Counted from the first letter of the stretch, positions 1-6,774 are shown. The stretch is DNA of 8,148 nucleotides from Deltaproteobacteria bacterium (GCA_017417085.1 JAFPZV010000065.1:1-8148), one strand, 5' to 3'. The notes: a model not told the origin generated them from the letters alone. Numbers and translations are program-made.

Positions 1-402
1 CGGTTTGCGGATGGAGAGGTATTTGCGCGTGGCATGCAGTTTTTTGATGCCGATGGCGCGAATTTTTTCAACATAGAAGCGAGCACTGCCATCCATCACC
101 GGAACTTCCGGACCATCAATATCAATATTCAGGTTGTCAATACCGAAGCTGTACAGTGCGCCCAACAGGTGCTCGACGGTTGCAACGCTTGCGCCGTTGC
201 GGCCAAGAACCGTGGCCATGCGCGTATCCACCACATTTTCCGAACAGGCCTTGATGGAAACAATCCGATCGCCCATATTGCGGTAAAAAATGATGCCGTT
301 GCCGCTTTGGGCCGGACGTAATGTAACATGGATAGTCTGACCGGAATGGACTCCGACGCCGGAGAAGGTCAGGGGGGCTGCCAAGGTGCATTGATTAATC
401 AT
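1..402 (-). CDS. lpxC: UDP-3-O-acyl-N-acetylglucosamine deacetylase LpxC (5' part only)
   Basis: This is the N-terminal 134 residues of LpxC; the rest lies beyond the left edge. LpxC is the cytoplasmic zinc deacetylase that removes the acetyl group from UDP-3-O-acyl-GlcNAc, the committed step of lipid A synthesis, so the host has an LPS outer membrane. Seen in the sequence: start MINQCTLAAPLTFSGVGVHSG, where the GVGVHSG stretch is typical of the family; TVEHLLGAL at about residues 75-83, where E77 and H78 match the catalytic Glu and first zinc-binding His of E. coli LpxC (E78/H79); and IDGPEVPVMDGSA at about 107-119. The later zinc ligands are outside the window. The ATG at 402 is preceded by GGGGAGA (409-415) with 6-base spacing. 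The gene lies 339 bases downstream of ruvB on the same strand and has its own promoter-like signals, so it is probably expressed independently of the ruv genes. Confidence 0.96.
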   Translation of the reverse strand, partial: MINQCTLAAPLTFSGVGVHSGQTIHVTLRPAQSGNGIIFYRNMGDRIVSIKACSENVVDTRMATVLGRNGASVATVEHLLGALYSFGIDNLNIDIDGPEVPVMDGSARFYVEKIRAIGIKKLHATRKYLSIRKP

Positions 403-427
403 CTTTTTTCTCCCCGTAATGCGGTTC

Positions 428-464
428 AGATACTTGCCATATAGTTATGCAAGATGTTTGCCAT
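428..464 (-). repeat. Direct repeat pair ATGGCAARYATCT in the lpxC promoter
   Basis: Two 13-base copies on the minus strand, ATGGCAAACATCT (464-452) and ATGGCAAGTATCT (440-428), match at 11 of 13 positions and are offset by 24 bases. The upstream copy contains the -24 half of the sigma-54-like element; the downstream copy covers the predicted start site. They could be tandem operator half-sites, or the second copy could be a duplicated or degenerate promoter. Confidence 0.5.
448..463 (-). promoter_or_regulatory. Sigma-54 (RpoN) type -24/-12 promoter for lpxC
   Basis: Read on the minus strand the element is TGGCAAACATCTTGCA. The sigma-54 consensus is TGGCACGRNNNTTGCW. The TGGCA block, the TTGCA block and the exact 10-base distance between the GG and GC dinucleotides are all present; only the less conserved inner bases differ. 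Transcription would start near 437, giving a leader of about 35 bases before the lpxC ATG. No equally good sigma-70 hexamer pair was seen; the best alternative, TTACAA with an 18-base spacer and TAACTA, is weak. Activity is inferred. Confidence 0.55.
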
Positions 465-510
465 GTTGTAATATGCTGATTTTAATTGATATTTTTATTC
501 GCACTCTGCG

Positions 511-530
511 AGTGACACGAGAGTGTGACT
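511..530. promoter_or_regulatory. 20-base dyad upstream of the lpxC promoter
   Basis: AGTGACACGAGAGTGTGACT forms an 8-base inverted repeat (one mismatched pair) around GAGA. Its centre is about 84 bases upstream of the start site predicted for the -24/-12 element, which is where enhancer-binding activators of sigma-54 commonly bind. The stretch between dyad and promoter (about 464-500) is AT-rich and contains a partial IHF-like core (TATCAA on the minus strand). A competing small hairpin (CACTC/GAGTG, 502-514) overlaps it. Regulatory use is inference. Confidence 0.35.
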
Positions 531-741
531 TTAAAAGCACACCTCTTCCCGGATATTAATGGCAAACCGCAATTTGAAGGGGACATACAGAAATGGCCTG
601 GCTGACCTGATGGGGAAAAGCCGGAAAGATTGCCAATATAAATCAATAATTTTCAAATGTTACACTTTGATGGATTACCTTGCAGATCGGTACACTCTCG
701 AAGGGGAGACAGGAGACGTCGGCACAGGGGAAGATGCTTTT

Positions 742-1767
742 TTAACTCGCAAACAGTGAACCGCTTCCGGCGATTTCCGGGGGAGTGCGCTGAAAGTGTC
801 GGTAGGCCAGCGCAGTGGCGATGCGCCCGCGCGGGGTGCGGTGAATAAAGCCCTGCTGGAGCAGATAGGGTTCGATAACATCCTCAATGGCGTCTTTTTC
901 CTCGCCGATGGAGGCGGCCAGCGTTTCCAGCCCGACCGGTCCGCCGTTGAACTTGTCGATGATGGTCAGCAGAATCTGCCGGTCCATGTGGTCAAAACCG
1001 CTCTGATCGACTTCCAGCCGCTTGAGCGCTTCTCTGGCGATATCCAGCGTGATTTTCCCCTTGCCTTTCACTTCGGCGAAATCACGGACCCGGCGCAGCA
1101 GCCTGTTGGCAATGCGTGGCGTGCCGCGGCTCCGGCAGGCAATCTCCCGGGCGCCGTCCTCCTGGGTGGGAATCTGGAGAATGGAGGCGCTGCGTGTGAC
1201 TATTTGCAGCAATTCCTCAGGCTGGTAGAACTCCAGCCGGGCGACAATGCCGAAGCGGTCGCGCAGCGGCGCGGAGAGGTTGCCCAGCCGCGTGGTGGCG
1301 CCCACCAGCGTGAAGGCCGGGATGTCCAGTTTCAGTGTGCGAGCCGCCGGCCCTTGGCCGATGACGATGTCGATCTGGAAATCTTCCATCGCGGGGTAGA
1401 GGATCTCCTCCACAACGAGCGGCAGGCGGTGGATTTCGTCGATGAAGAGCTCGTCGCCCGCCTCCAGATTGGTCAGGATGGCGGCCAGATCACCGGCTTT
1501 CTCAATGGCCGGGCCGGAAGTGGTCTTGAAACCGCCTTCCATTTCGGTGGCGATGATATGGGCGAGCGTAGTTTTGCCCAGACCTGGCGGGCCGTAGAGC
1601 AGCACATGGTCCAGGGGCTCCTTGCGTTTACGGGCCGCCTGGATGAAAACGGCCAGATTTTCCTTGGTCTTGTTCTGGCCTGTGTATTCATGCAGGCGCT
1701 GGGGGCGGAGCCGGAGTTCCGAGGCATCCTCGTCGGTTTTGCTGGCGGTGATAAAACGTTCCTCCAT
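742..1767 (-). CDS. ruvB: Holliday junction branch-migration ATPase RuvB
   Basis: RuvB is the hexameric AAA+ motor that, loaded by RuvA, pumps DNA through Holliday junctions during recombinational repair. Seen in the 341-residue product: Walker A GPPGLGKT at 59-66, Walker B LFIDE at 107-111, sensor 1 TLVGATTR at about 153-160, the arginine-finger segment [10 protein letters not shown] at about 164-173, sensor 2 in [17 protein letters not shown], and the C-terminal winged-helix DNA-binding domain with [18 protein letters not shown]. The length is normal. I chose the ATG at 1767, giving [10 protein letters not shown]; an in-frame TTG at 1788 would add 7 residues but has no better ribosome site. 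The chosen ATG has only a weak AGTAGG upstream, so translation may depend partly on ruvA, which ends 29 bases away. It is the last gene of the yebC-ruvCAB cluster. Confidence 0.97.
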   Translation of the reverse strand: MEERFITASKTDEDASELRLRPQRLHEYTGQNKTKENLAVFIQAARKRKEPLDHVLLYGPPGLGKTTLAHIIATEMEGGFKTTSGPAIEKAGDLAAILTNLEAGDELFIDEIHRLPLVVEEILYPAMEDFQIDIVIGQGPAARTLKLDIPAFTLVGATTRLGNLSAPLRDRFGIVARLEFYQPEELLQIVTRSASILQIPTQEDGAREIACRSRGTPRIANRLLRRVRDFAEVKGKGKITLDIAREALKRLEVDQSGFDHMDRQILLTIIDKFNGGPVGLETLAASIGEEKDAIEDVIEPYLLQQGFIHRTPRGRIATALAYRHFQRTPPEIAGSGSLFAS

Positions 1768-1796
1768 GATGTTGTGCCTACTTTCCAATCAAGATG

Positions 1797-2402
1797 TCAG
1801 GGGGAGAGCAGTTTCAGCGCTCCGCGCAGCAGTTGCTCCACGGTAGTTTGGGCATCCACCTCCAACTGATCCAGCGCCTTTTGGGCCTGGTGCTCCTTGT
1901 AGCCCAGCGCTACCAGCGCCGTGAGCGCATCTTCACGCGCGTAGGCCGAGGAAGGCGCCGAGTTGGAAGGCAGAGCCGGCGCATCCGTTTCAGACGGCGC
2001 AAGCCTGTGGATCTTTTCCTTCAGTTCCAGCAGCAGCCGTTCGGCGGTTTTCTTGCCGATGCCGGGGACGCTGGAGAGCCGCCTAATGTCGTGCTGTTCG
2101 ATGCTGCGGCAGAATTCACCGGCCTGCATGTTGGAGAGGATGGCCAGAGCCAGCTTGGGCCCTACGCCGGAGATGGACAGCAGGCAGGAAAACAGCTCCC
2201 GGTCGAACATGGTCAGAAAGCCGTAGAGGTTGATGGCGTCTTCCCGCACGGCGGTGTGGATGAAAAGGGTGATGGCACCGCTTGCGGGCACGCTGCAAAA
2301 GACCGACAGCGGTACATGCACCTGATAGCCGACGCCTCCGACATCAACCACCATATAATCCGGCGCCTTGCAGACAATTTCCCCCGAAAGACGCGCGATC
2401 AT
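1797..2402 (-). CDS. ruvA: Holliday junction DNA-binding protein RuvA
   Basis: RuvA binds four-way junctions as a tetramer, holds them open and square, and recruits RuvB. The 201-residue product shows the usual three domains: an N-terminal OB fold (MIARLSGEI to about residue 63) ending in the REDAINLYGF motif, whose E54 and D55 correspond to the acidic-pin residues of E. coli RuvA; a helix-hairpin-helix domain with SGVGPKLALAIL at about 78-89 and VPGIGKKTAERLLLEL at about 112-127; a flexible linker rich in Ala, Pro and Ser at about 133-152; and a UBA-like C-terminal domain (DALTALVALGYKEHQAQKAL) that contacts RuvB. The start overlaps the ruvC stop as ATGA, with AGGAGG (2410-2415) inside the ruvC tail, indicating translational coupling. 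Confidence 0.97.
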   Translation of the reverse strand: MIARLSGEIVCKAPDYMVVDVGGVGYQVHVPLSVFCSVPASGAITLFIHTAVREDAINLYGFLTMFDRELFSCLLSISGVGPKLALAILSNMQAGEFCRSIEQHDIRRLSSVPGIGKKTAERLLLELKEKIHRLAPSETDAPALPSNSAPSSAYAREDALTALVALGYKEHQAQKALDQLEVDAQTTVEQLLRGALKLLSP

Positions 2403-2920
2403 GACACGTCCTCCTGAAGTGCCAGCCCGGGATGGCGCGCCAGCTTGGCCGCCAGCGCACTGCTGTGGGCGTGGCAGATGGCGACCGCGAGCGCGTCTGC
2501 CGCGTCCTTGGCCGCCGCGGCGGGGAGGTTCAGCAGTACCTTGGTCATCTGCTGCACCTGTTCCTTTTGGGCCTTTCCGTATCCCACCACCGAACTCTTG
2601 ATCTGGAGCGCGCTGTATTCATAGACGGGCACATGATGCAGGGAGCCGGCCAGAAGCGCGACACCGCGGGCATGACAGAGCTTTAAGGCGGACGAGACGT
2701 TCATCGCGACGAACACCCGCTCCACGGCCAGCGCTTCGGGGGCGAATTCGGTGATAACCTCGTTCAGGCGCTGGTAGATGACCGCCAGCCGTTCCGCCAG
2801 CGGCGCATCCAGCGGGGCGCGCGCCGTGCCGTGCGCAAGATGCACAAGCCGCGAGCCCGATGATTCCACCACCCCGAACCCGGTTATGCGCGACCCCGGA
2901 TCCACCCCCAAAATGCGCAT
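2399..2920 (-). CDS. ruvC: Crossover junction endodeoxyribonuclease RuvC
   Basis: RuvC is the dimeric, metal-dependent resolvase that cuts Holliday junctions symmetrically within the RuvABC complex. The product is 173 residues, the same length as in E. coli. All four catalytic acids of the RNase H-like fold are visible: D7 in RILGVDPGS, E67 in LAVERVF, and D139 and D142 in AAKDAADALAVA. The HARGV and YGKAQKEQV segments are also typical of the family. An upstream in-frame start at 2950 would add 10 residues, but the ATG at 2920 gives the family N terminus and has GGAGG (2927-2931) at 6-base spacing. It lies 30 bases after yebC and overlaps ruvA by four bases. Confidence 0.97.
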   Translation of the reverse strand: MRILGVDPGSRITGFGVVESSGSRLVHLAHGTARAPLDAPLAERLAVIYQRLNEVITEFAPEALAVERVFVAMNVSSALKLCHARGVALLAGSLHHVPVYEYSALQIKSSVVGYGKAQKEQVQQMTKVLLNLPAAAAKDAADALAVAICHAHSSALAAKLARHPGLALQEDVS

Positions 2921-2950
2921 TGTCCGCCTCCAGTTTCCTTCCTGCCGCAC

Positions 2951-3694
2951 CTACTCCATGAGTTTCTCCATCTCCTCGTCGGAAATGGAGAAGTTGGCAT
3001 AGACGTTCTGCACGTCGTCACAGTCTTCCAGCTTTTCCACCAGGCGCAGCATCTGTTCCGCCTGTTTGCCGGCAAGCGGCACGGTGCTCTTGGGGATCAT
3101 GGTGATTTCCGCTGATTCCCACTGCAGCTGTTTGGCTTCCAGCGCGTCACGTACCTCGATGAAGTTCAGTGGATCGGTGATGACCTCGATGGTGTCGCCG
3201 TCGTTGGTGACATCCTCCGCGCCGGCTTCCAGGGCCGCTTCAAAGATGGCGTCGAAGTCCTTGTCCGGCGCAAACGAAATCAGTCCCTTGCGATCGAAGA
3301 GAAAGGCGACCGAGCCGCTGATCCCCAGATTGCCGTTGTTGCGGGAGAAGATGTAGCGCACATCCGCGACGGTGCGGGTGCGGTTGTCGGTCATGAATTC
3401 GACGATGACGGCGACGCCGCCCGGGCCGTATCCTTCGAAGATCCCTTCTTCATAGCTGGCGCCTTCCAGTTCGCCGGCACCTTTCTTGATGGCCCGTTCG
3501 ATAGTATCCTTGGGAACGTTTTCGGCCTTGGCCTTGTCCACCGCGATACGCAGGCGGAAGTTGCCGCTCAAATCGCTGCCGCCCCGGGCCGCGATGGTAA
3601 TCTCTTTCAGTAACTTGGTGAAAATTTTACCGCGCTTGGCGTCCTGCGCATCCTTGCGATGTTTGATGTTGGACCATTTGCTGTGGCCGGACAT
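2951..3694 (-). CDS. yebC: YebC/PmpR-family (TACO1-like) protein
   Basis: The protein is 247 residues, normal for the family, with the signature N terminus [22 protein letters not shown] (split here as [14 protein letters not shown] and DAQDAKRG), the [15 protein letters not shown] segment, and [21 protein letters not shown] in the middle domain. Members have been described as transcriptional regulators (PmpR) and, more recently, as ribosome-associated factors that help translate difficult motifs, as does mitochondrial TACO1. Which role applies here cannot be read from sequence. It is the first gene of the cluster with ruvC, ruvA and ruvB, an association seen in many proteobacteria. A strong ribosome site AAAGGAG (3700-3706) lies 5 bases before the ATG. 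Confidence 0.95.
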   Translation of the reverse strand: MSGHSKWSNIKHRKDAQDAKRGKIFTKLLKEITIAARGGSDLSGNFRLRIAVDKAKAENVPKDTIERAIKKGAGELEGASYEEGIFEGYGPGGVAVIVEFMTDNRTRTVADVRYIFSRNNGNLGISGSVAFLFDRKGLISFAPDKDFDAIFEAALEAGAEDVTNDGDTIEVITDPLNFIEVRDALEAKQLQWESAEITMIPKSTVPLAGKQAEQMLRLVEKLEDCDDVQNVYANFSISDEEMEKLME

Positions 3695-3828
3695 GAGGTC
3701 TCCTTTCCGTAATCCTTGAAGCTTCTGCCAGAAAACCGGCGCGCTTCAATGGGGGATAAAATTGAAATAACAGGATTTCGTTCTTTTATGGACACTGCTT
3801 TTCCGACAGCTATCCATTTAAACAAAAT

Positions 3829-3858
3829 ATGCTAACACGCGTTTGCCGTATCCGACAA
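3829..3858 (-). promoter_or_regulatory. Possible sigma-70 promoter for yebC-ruvCAB
   Basis: On the minus strand TTGTCG (3858-3853) and TAGCAT (3834-3829) are separated by 18 bases, each matching four of six consensus positions. This is the best pair I could find upstream of yebC, but it is weak, and it would leave a leader of about 130 bases. Confidence 0.22.
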
Positions 3859-3921
3859 CGCTTTTCAGTAAAAATATGCGTAAGAAATCATAACCTTATA
3901 GACAGGGATTTTGAAAGACGA

Positions 3922-3949
3922 TTGCAAAACCACAGATTCCTAATATACT
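3922..3949 (+). promoter_or_regulatory. Sigma-70-like promoter for the EamA transporter gene
   Basis: TTGCAA (3922-3927) and TATACT (3944-3949) are separated by 16 bases; the -10 hexamer matches five of six consensus positions and the -35 four or five. The predicted start near 3956 gives a leader of about 100 bases. Confidence 0.5.
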
Positions 3950-3979
3950 TTTTGCTGCTTTTACCGTAGCACGGCGCGG

Positions 3980-4031
3980 TTCGTCCCGGAGGGCGAAGGC
4001 CCGTTTGTCTTCAAATGGAGCAGTGCTTCCA
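3980..4031 (+). other. Two-hairpin leader before the EamA gene
   Basis: First hairpin: TTCGTCC (3980-3986), loop CGGA, GGGCGAA (3991-3997), seven pairs including one G-U. Second hairpin: TGGAG (4016-4020), six-base loop, TTCCA (4027-4031), five pairs including one G-U, ending just ahead of the ribosome site. It is followed by A-rich rather than T-rich sequence, so it is not an intrinsic terminator. I do not recognise a known riboswitch class. Confidence 0.35.
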
Positions 4032-4054
4032 TTAAAAAATATGGATGGTTCATC

Positions 4055-4927
4055 ATGCATCGCCAGACCACGATAGCCAATTTGCTTCTGCTGCTTGTCG
4101 CTTTCATCTGGGGTTCCACCTTCGTCGCGCAACGATTGGGAACTGCCCATGTCGGCGCCTTTACCTTCAATGCCGCCCGGTTTTTGCTCGGGGCTGCGGC
4201 GCTTCTGCCAGTGGCCTGGCCACGCCTGAGAAAAGAATTTTCGCTTCAGCCCGCCCTGTTGCTGGGCGGCAGTCTGCTTGCGGGCGTATTCCTCTGCGCC
4301 GGCATCAATCTTCAGCAGCTCGGTCTTGCCACCACCACCGCCGCCAACGCCGGTTTCATCACCGGTCTCTATGTCGTCATTGTGCCGTTTATCGGCCGTT
4401 TTTTCGGCCTGCGCTATGGACCGGGTGTTTGGCTAGGAGCGGCTCTCTGTATAGTCGGCCTGTATCTGATAGGCGTATCGGGCAAAATGGAGCTGGTTCC
4501 GGGCGATCTGTGGGTTTTGGCTGGCGCGTTTGCCTGGGCCTTCCATGTTTTGGTCATCGGCTGGCTGGCACCCAGGATAGATTCGTTCGCGCTCGCCTTT
4601 GGGCAGACGCTGGTTTGCGCCCTGCTGAGCCTCGCGGTGGCTCTTGTCGGAAAAACACTGGACATGAGCGGAATTATGGCTGCGATCTGGCCGCTGCTCT
4701 TCTGCGGCATTATCACCACCGGTGTGGCTTTTACCATCCAGGTTGTCGCCCAGAAAAATACCTCGCCCGCTCATGCCGCGCTCATCATGCAGCTGGAGAC
4801 GGTGTTTGCCGCGTTGTCCGGCTGGTTGCTGCTGGGGGAGACCATGTCTTTGCGGGGACTTATGGGCGCTGCCCTGATCCTGACCGGGATGCTGGTTTCC
4901 CAGTTTTGGCATGCGTCCAGGGGCTAG
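4055..4927 (+). CDS. EamA/DMT-superfamily inner-membrane transporter
   Basis: The 290-residue protein is almost entirely hydrophobic, with about ten predicted membrane segments arranged as two tandem EamA repeats (about residues 6-137 and 148-284), the usual architecture and length of the drug/metabolite transporter superfamily. The first helix carries LLLLLVAFIWGSTFVAQRLG, the family's WGSxF signature; the repeat boundary falls near ISGKMELVPGDLWVLAGAFAW (the residues after VSG), and the second repeat ends with QLETVFAALSGWLLLGETMS, the typical P/E-rich EamA tail motif. Members mostly export amino acids, metabolites or drugs, but the substrate cannot be assigned from sequence. The ATG at 4055 follows GGATGG (4043-4048) with 6-base spacing. 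It appears to be a single-gene unit, with no clear terminator before the next promoter. Confidence 0.9.
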   Translation: MHRQTTIANLLLLLVAFIWGSTFVAQRLGTAHVGAFTFNAARFLLGAAALLPVAWPRLRKEFSLQPALLLGGSLLAGVFLCAGINLQQLGLATTTAANAGFITGLYVVIVPFIGRFFGLRYGPGVWLGAALCIVGLYLIGVSGKMELVPGDLWVLAGAFAWAFHVLVIGWLAPRIDSFALAFGQTLVCALLSLAVALVGKTLDMSGIMAAIWPLLFCGIITTGVAFTIQVVAQKNTSPAHAALIMQLETVFAALSGWLLLGETMSLRGLMGAALILTGMLVSQFWHASRG

Positions 4928-4986
4928 GCTGAAGAGATGCCAGGATGATTTTTTTGTGGGTTGAGGCTTTATCAGCCAGAAACGTT

Positions 4987-5015
4987 TTGTCAATTGTTGC
5001 GCGGGAAGGTATATA
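4987..5015 (+). promoter_or_regulatory. Sigma-70-like promoter of the amino acid ABC operon
   Basis: TTGTCA (4987-4992) and TATATA (5010-5015) have the ideal 17-base spacing and each match five or so of six consensus positions. TATAAA at 5012-5017 is an alternative -10. The start would be near 5022, leaving a T-rich leader of about 48 bases before the binding-protein ATG. Confidence 0.65.
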
Positions 5016-5056
5016 AAGTCTTCTTAAAGGGTGGCTTTTATTTTTTTTTCTCAAAC

Positions 5057-5064
5057 AAAGGAGG
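5057..5064 (+). promoter_or_regulatory. Strong ribosome binding site of the binding-protein gene
   Basis: AAAGGAGG lies 5 bases before the ATG at 5070. It fixes that start over the in-frame GTG at 5031, which would put 13 residues ahead of the signal peptide. It is the strongest ribosome site in the window, as expected for an abundant periplasmic protein. Confidence 0.85.
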
Positions 5065-5069
5065 TCGTT

Positions 5070-5819
5070 ATGAAAAAAGCCATGTTGTGCATCTTCGGGT
5101 TGCTGCTTATGGTAGCAGGTGGAGCGCTGGCCGAAGAGCTGCCGGTCATCACTTTTGCTACCGATGCCACTTGGCCGCCGATGGAGTTTGTCGACGCCAA
5201 CAAGAATGTAACCGGTTTTTCCATTGAGTATGTGACCAGAGCTGGTCGGGAAGCCGGTTTCACGCCGAAATTTGTGGCGGTGGCCTGGGATGGCATTTTT
5301 GCGGGACTGGATGTCGGCAAGTATGATGCCATTGTTTCGTCGGTTTCCATTACCGAAAAGCGCAAACAAGCCATGGATTTCAGCGAACCCTACTTCCAGG
5401 TGCGGCAGGCTCTGATCGTTCCCAAGGATTCTCCGGTGACGAGCCTCGCAGAACTGAAGGGCAAGGAAGTCGGTTCCCAGATCAGCACGACCGGTACCTT
5501 CGCCATCAAGGAAGTGCCGGGCGTTATTGCCAAGACCTATGATGAAGTGGGACTGGCTGTGGAAGATCTGCACAATGGACGGATTGCTGGCGTTGTCTGC
5601 GACGATCCTGTGGCTGCCAACTATGTGCTGCAAAATGAGAAGTATGCGAAAACCCTGAAAATTGCTGCCGTTATGCAGAGCAAGGAAGCGGAGTTCTACG
5701 GTATTGCGGTCAAAAAGGGCAATCAGCAAGTGCTCGATCTCGTCAACAAGGGCATTGCCGCTCTCAAGGCCAAAGGAACAGATATCAAGCTGCGTGACAA
5801 ATGGATCGGCGGGAATTGA
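5070..5819 (+). CDS. Periplasmic polar amino acid-binding protein (SBP family 3)
   Basis: This 249-residue protein is the ligand-capturing component of the importer encoded with the next two genes. It begins with a Sec signal peptide (MKK, hydrophobic core, GGALA) with likely cleavage after A21. There is no lipobox, so it should be soluble in the periplasm. The mature part is a single family-3 solute-binding domain of the HisJ/GlnH/ArtJ type: ITFATDATWPPMEF at about 27-40, GFSIEYV at about 49-55, DAIVSSVSITEKRKQAMDFSEPYF split around R98 (the carboxylate-binding Arg of the family), STTGTF at 139-144, and VVCDDPVAANYVL with D178 at the position that usually holds the ligand amino group. These residues support an amino acid ligand. 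Which amino acid it binds cannot be read safely. A terminator separates it from the permease gene. Confidence 0.93.
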   Translation: MKKAMLCIFGLLLMVAGGALAEELPVITFATDATWPPMEFVDANKNVTGFSIEYVTRAGREAGFTPKFVAVAWDGIFAGLDVGKYDAIVSSVSITEKRKQAMDFSEPYFQVRQALIVPKDSPVTSLAELKGKEVGSQISTTGTFAIKEVPGVIAKTYDEVGLAVEDLHNGRIAGVVCDDPVAANYVLQNEKYAKTLKIAAVMQSKEAEFYGIAVKKGNQQVLDLVNKGIAALKAKGTDIKLRDKWIGGN

Positions 5820-5922
5820 AAGACGTCGGTTGACCAGCAGCGAGATTTGAGGGAAAGAACAGTCCTTTGCTCATGAAAAGAGCCCTGAGCGTTTTTGACA
5901 GGTTTTTTTGCTTGTAATCTTG

Positions 5923-5959
5923 CAGGGTTTGTTCTTGTTCAAGGACAAACCCTGTTTTT
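5923..5959 (+). terminator. Intrinsic terminator inside the ABC transporter operon
   Basis: CAGGGTTTGTTCTT (5923-5936) pairs with AAGGACAAACCCTG (5941-5954) over 14 positions with one G-T wobble, leaving the tetraloop GTTC, followed at once by TTTTT and further T-rich sequence. It sits 104 bases after the binding-protein stop and 30 bases before the permease ATG. A weaker stem, GCTCA/TGAGC (5869-5890), precedes it and is also followed by a T run. Partial read-through would give much more binding protein than permease and ATPase; the upstream stem may also protect the short mRNA 3' end. Confidence 0.85.
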
Positions 5960-5988
5960 CTGTTGTTTTCCCGTCAGGGGAGTTTGTT

Positions 5989-6774
5989 ATGCCTGAACAA
6001 AAAGTTGTTATTGATGTTGGTGATGGTGCCGCCATCCCGACCAAGAAGGATCACGGACTGCTGTCGGCGTGGCGGATCGCGTTCTTTGGCGCGGTTCTGG
6101 TGCTGCTCTATCTGGTGATTGTTCACCCGGATCCGTATTGGAATCTGCTGAAATTCATCCGGGACGGCGTCGTGGTTACCTTTGAGGTGACGTTCGCGTC
6201 CATTGGGCTTGCGCTGGTCCTTGGTCTGTTTACCGGGCTGGGAAGGGTTTCGCACAATCGTTTCATTAATCTGGCGGCCTCCACCTATGTTGAGGTGGTG
6301 CGTGGCATTCCTCTTTTGGTGCAGCTGTTCTACATCTACTACGCGCTGGGACAGTTTGTCCGCGTGCCTGACATGCTGGCGGCGATCATCGCCATGAGTT
6401 TCTGCTATGGGGCGTATATGGGCGAGGTGGTGCGCGCCGGTATCGAAGCCATCGACAAGGGGCAGCGCGAGGCATCCGTATCGCTGGGTTTTAACGAGGT
6501 TCAGACCATGCGCTATGTCATTCTGCCGCAGGCGCTGCGCACCATTCTGCCTCCGGTTGGCAACGAGTTTATCGCACTGCTTAAGGATACCTCGCTGGTT
6601 TCCATTCTGGCGGTTTCCGATCTGTTGCGTCGCGGACGTGAATTCGCGTCGGAAAGTTTCGCCTATTTTGAGACGTATACCCTGATTGCGGTGGTTTATC
6701 TGATTATTACCCTGATTCTCTCCAAGTTGGTTGGTACCATGGAGGAAAGGATGGGGAACCATGTACGACACTGA
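5989..6774 (+). CDS. Polar amino acid ABC transporter permease (HisM/GlnP type)
   Basis: The 261-residue inner-membrane protein forms the translocation channel of the importer. Residues 1-27 are hydrophilic and cytoplasmic; a first helix spans about 29-46, and the conserved permease domain covers about 56-255 with four or five more helices. Family marks include [15 protein letters not shown] at 104-118, the EAA coupling loop beginning EASVSLGF at 161-168 and running through [10 protein letters not shown], where the ATPase docks, and LKDTSLVS shortly after. Only one permease gene is present, so the channel is probably a homodimer as in GlnHPQ-type systems. The ATG at 5989 follows AGGGGAG (5976-5982) with 6-base spacing; an upstream in-frame extension to 5908 would run through the terminator and is rejected. 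The 3' end overlaps the ATPase gene by 14 bases. Confidence 0.93.
   Translation: MPEQKVVIDVGDGAAIPTKKDHGLLSAWRIAFFGAVLVLLYLVIVHPDPYWNLLKFIRDGVVVTFEVTFASIGLALVLGLFTGLGRVSHNRFINLAASTYVEVVRGIPLLVQLFYIYYALGQFVRVPDMLAAIIAMSFCYGAYMGEVVRAGIEAIDKGQREASVSLGFNEVQTMRYVILPQALRTILPPVGNEFIALLKDTSLVSILAVSDLLRRGREFASESFAYFETYTLIAVVYLIITLILSKLVGTMEERMGNHVRH

Larger units (their letters stand above)
403..741. other. 339-base spacer between ruvB and lpxC
   Basis: No convincing gene is present on either strand. The lpxC-proximal part (about 403-535) is AT-rich and holds the promoter-like elements annotated separately. The ruvB-proximal part (about 540-741) has no clear intrinsic terminator after the ruvB TAA and no strong hairpin. 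A 66-codon plus-strand reading frame at 559-759 resembles nothing I recognise and runs 18 bases into the end of ruvB. Confidence 0.7.
3695..4054. other. 360-base divergent spacer between yebC and the EamA gene
   Basis: The spacer has no convincing gene on either strand. Its middle (about 3750-3960) is AT-rich and should carry the promoters of both divergent units. The last 75 bases hold two small hairpins in the presumed leader of the rightward gene. Short reading frames here look incidental. Confidence 0.6.

Noticed and set aside
559..759. A possible 66-residue gene in the ruvB-lpxC spacer
   Set aside because: No good ribosome site, no recognisable motif, and overlap with the 3' end of ruvB; the composition does not look selected. 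It cannot be fully excluded without homologues.
1768..1788. Upstream TTG start for ruvB, adding 7 residues
   Set aside because: The ATG at 1767 gives a normal-length RuvB and the added residues are not part of the family; no better ribosome site supports the TTG.
796..1869. A 357-codon plus-strand open frame across ruvB
   Set aside because: It is antisense to the fully recognisable ruvB, runs on into ruvA, and its translation has no family features; high-GC codon bias opens such frames.
1794..2417. A 207-codon plus-strand open frame across ruvA
   Set aside because: It is the complement of a clear ruvA gene and has low-complexity Arg/Gln-rich translation without recognisable motifs.
4045..4932. 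A 295-codon plus-strand frame overlapping the EamA gene
   Set aside because: Same strand, different frame; its product is Arg/His/Cys-rich and not membrane-like, whereas the 4055 frame gives a classic EamA protein.
4928..4986. A terminator after the EamA gene
   Set aside because: There is a T run near 4948-4954, but the bases before it form no stem longer than three to five pairs without a large loop.
4860..5729. A 289-codon minus-strand frame across the EamA end and binding-protein gene
   Set aside because: It is antisense to a well-supported periplasmic binding protein and crosses its promoter; no family features.
5895..5920. A perfect -35 hexamer TTGACA upstream of the permease gene
   Set aside because: The only good -10-like hexamer (TGTAAT) is 12 bases away, too short for sigma-70, and any transcript would run straight into the terminator at 5923-5959.
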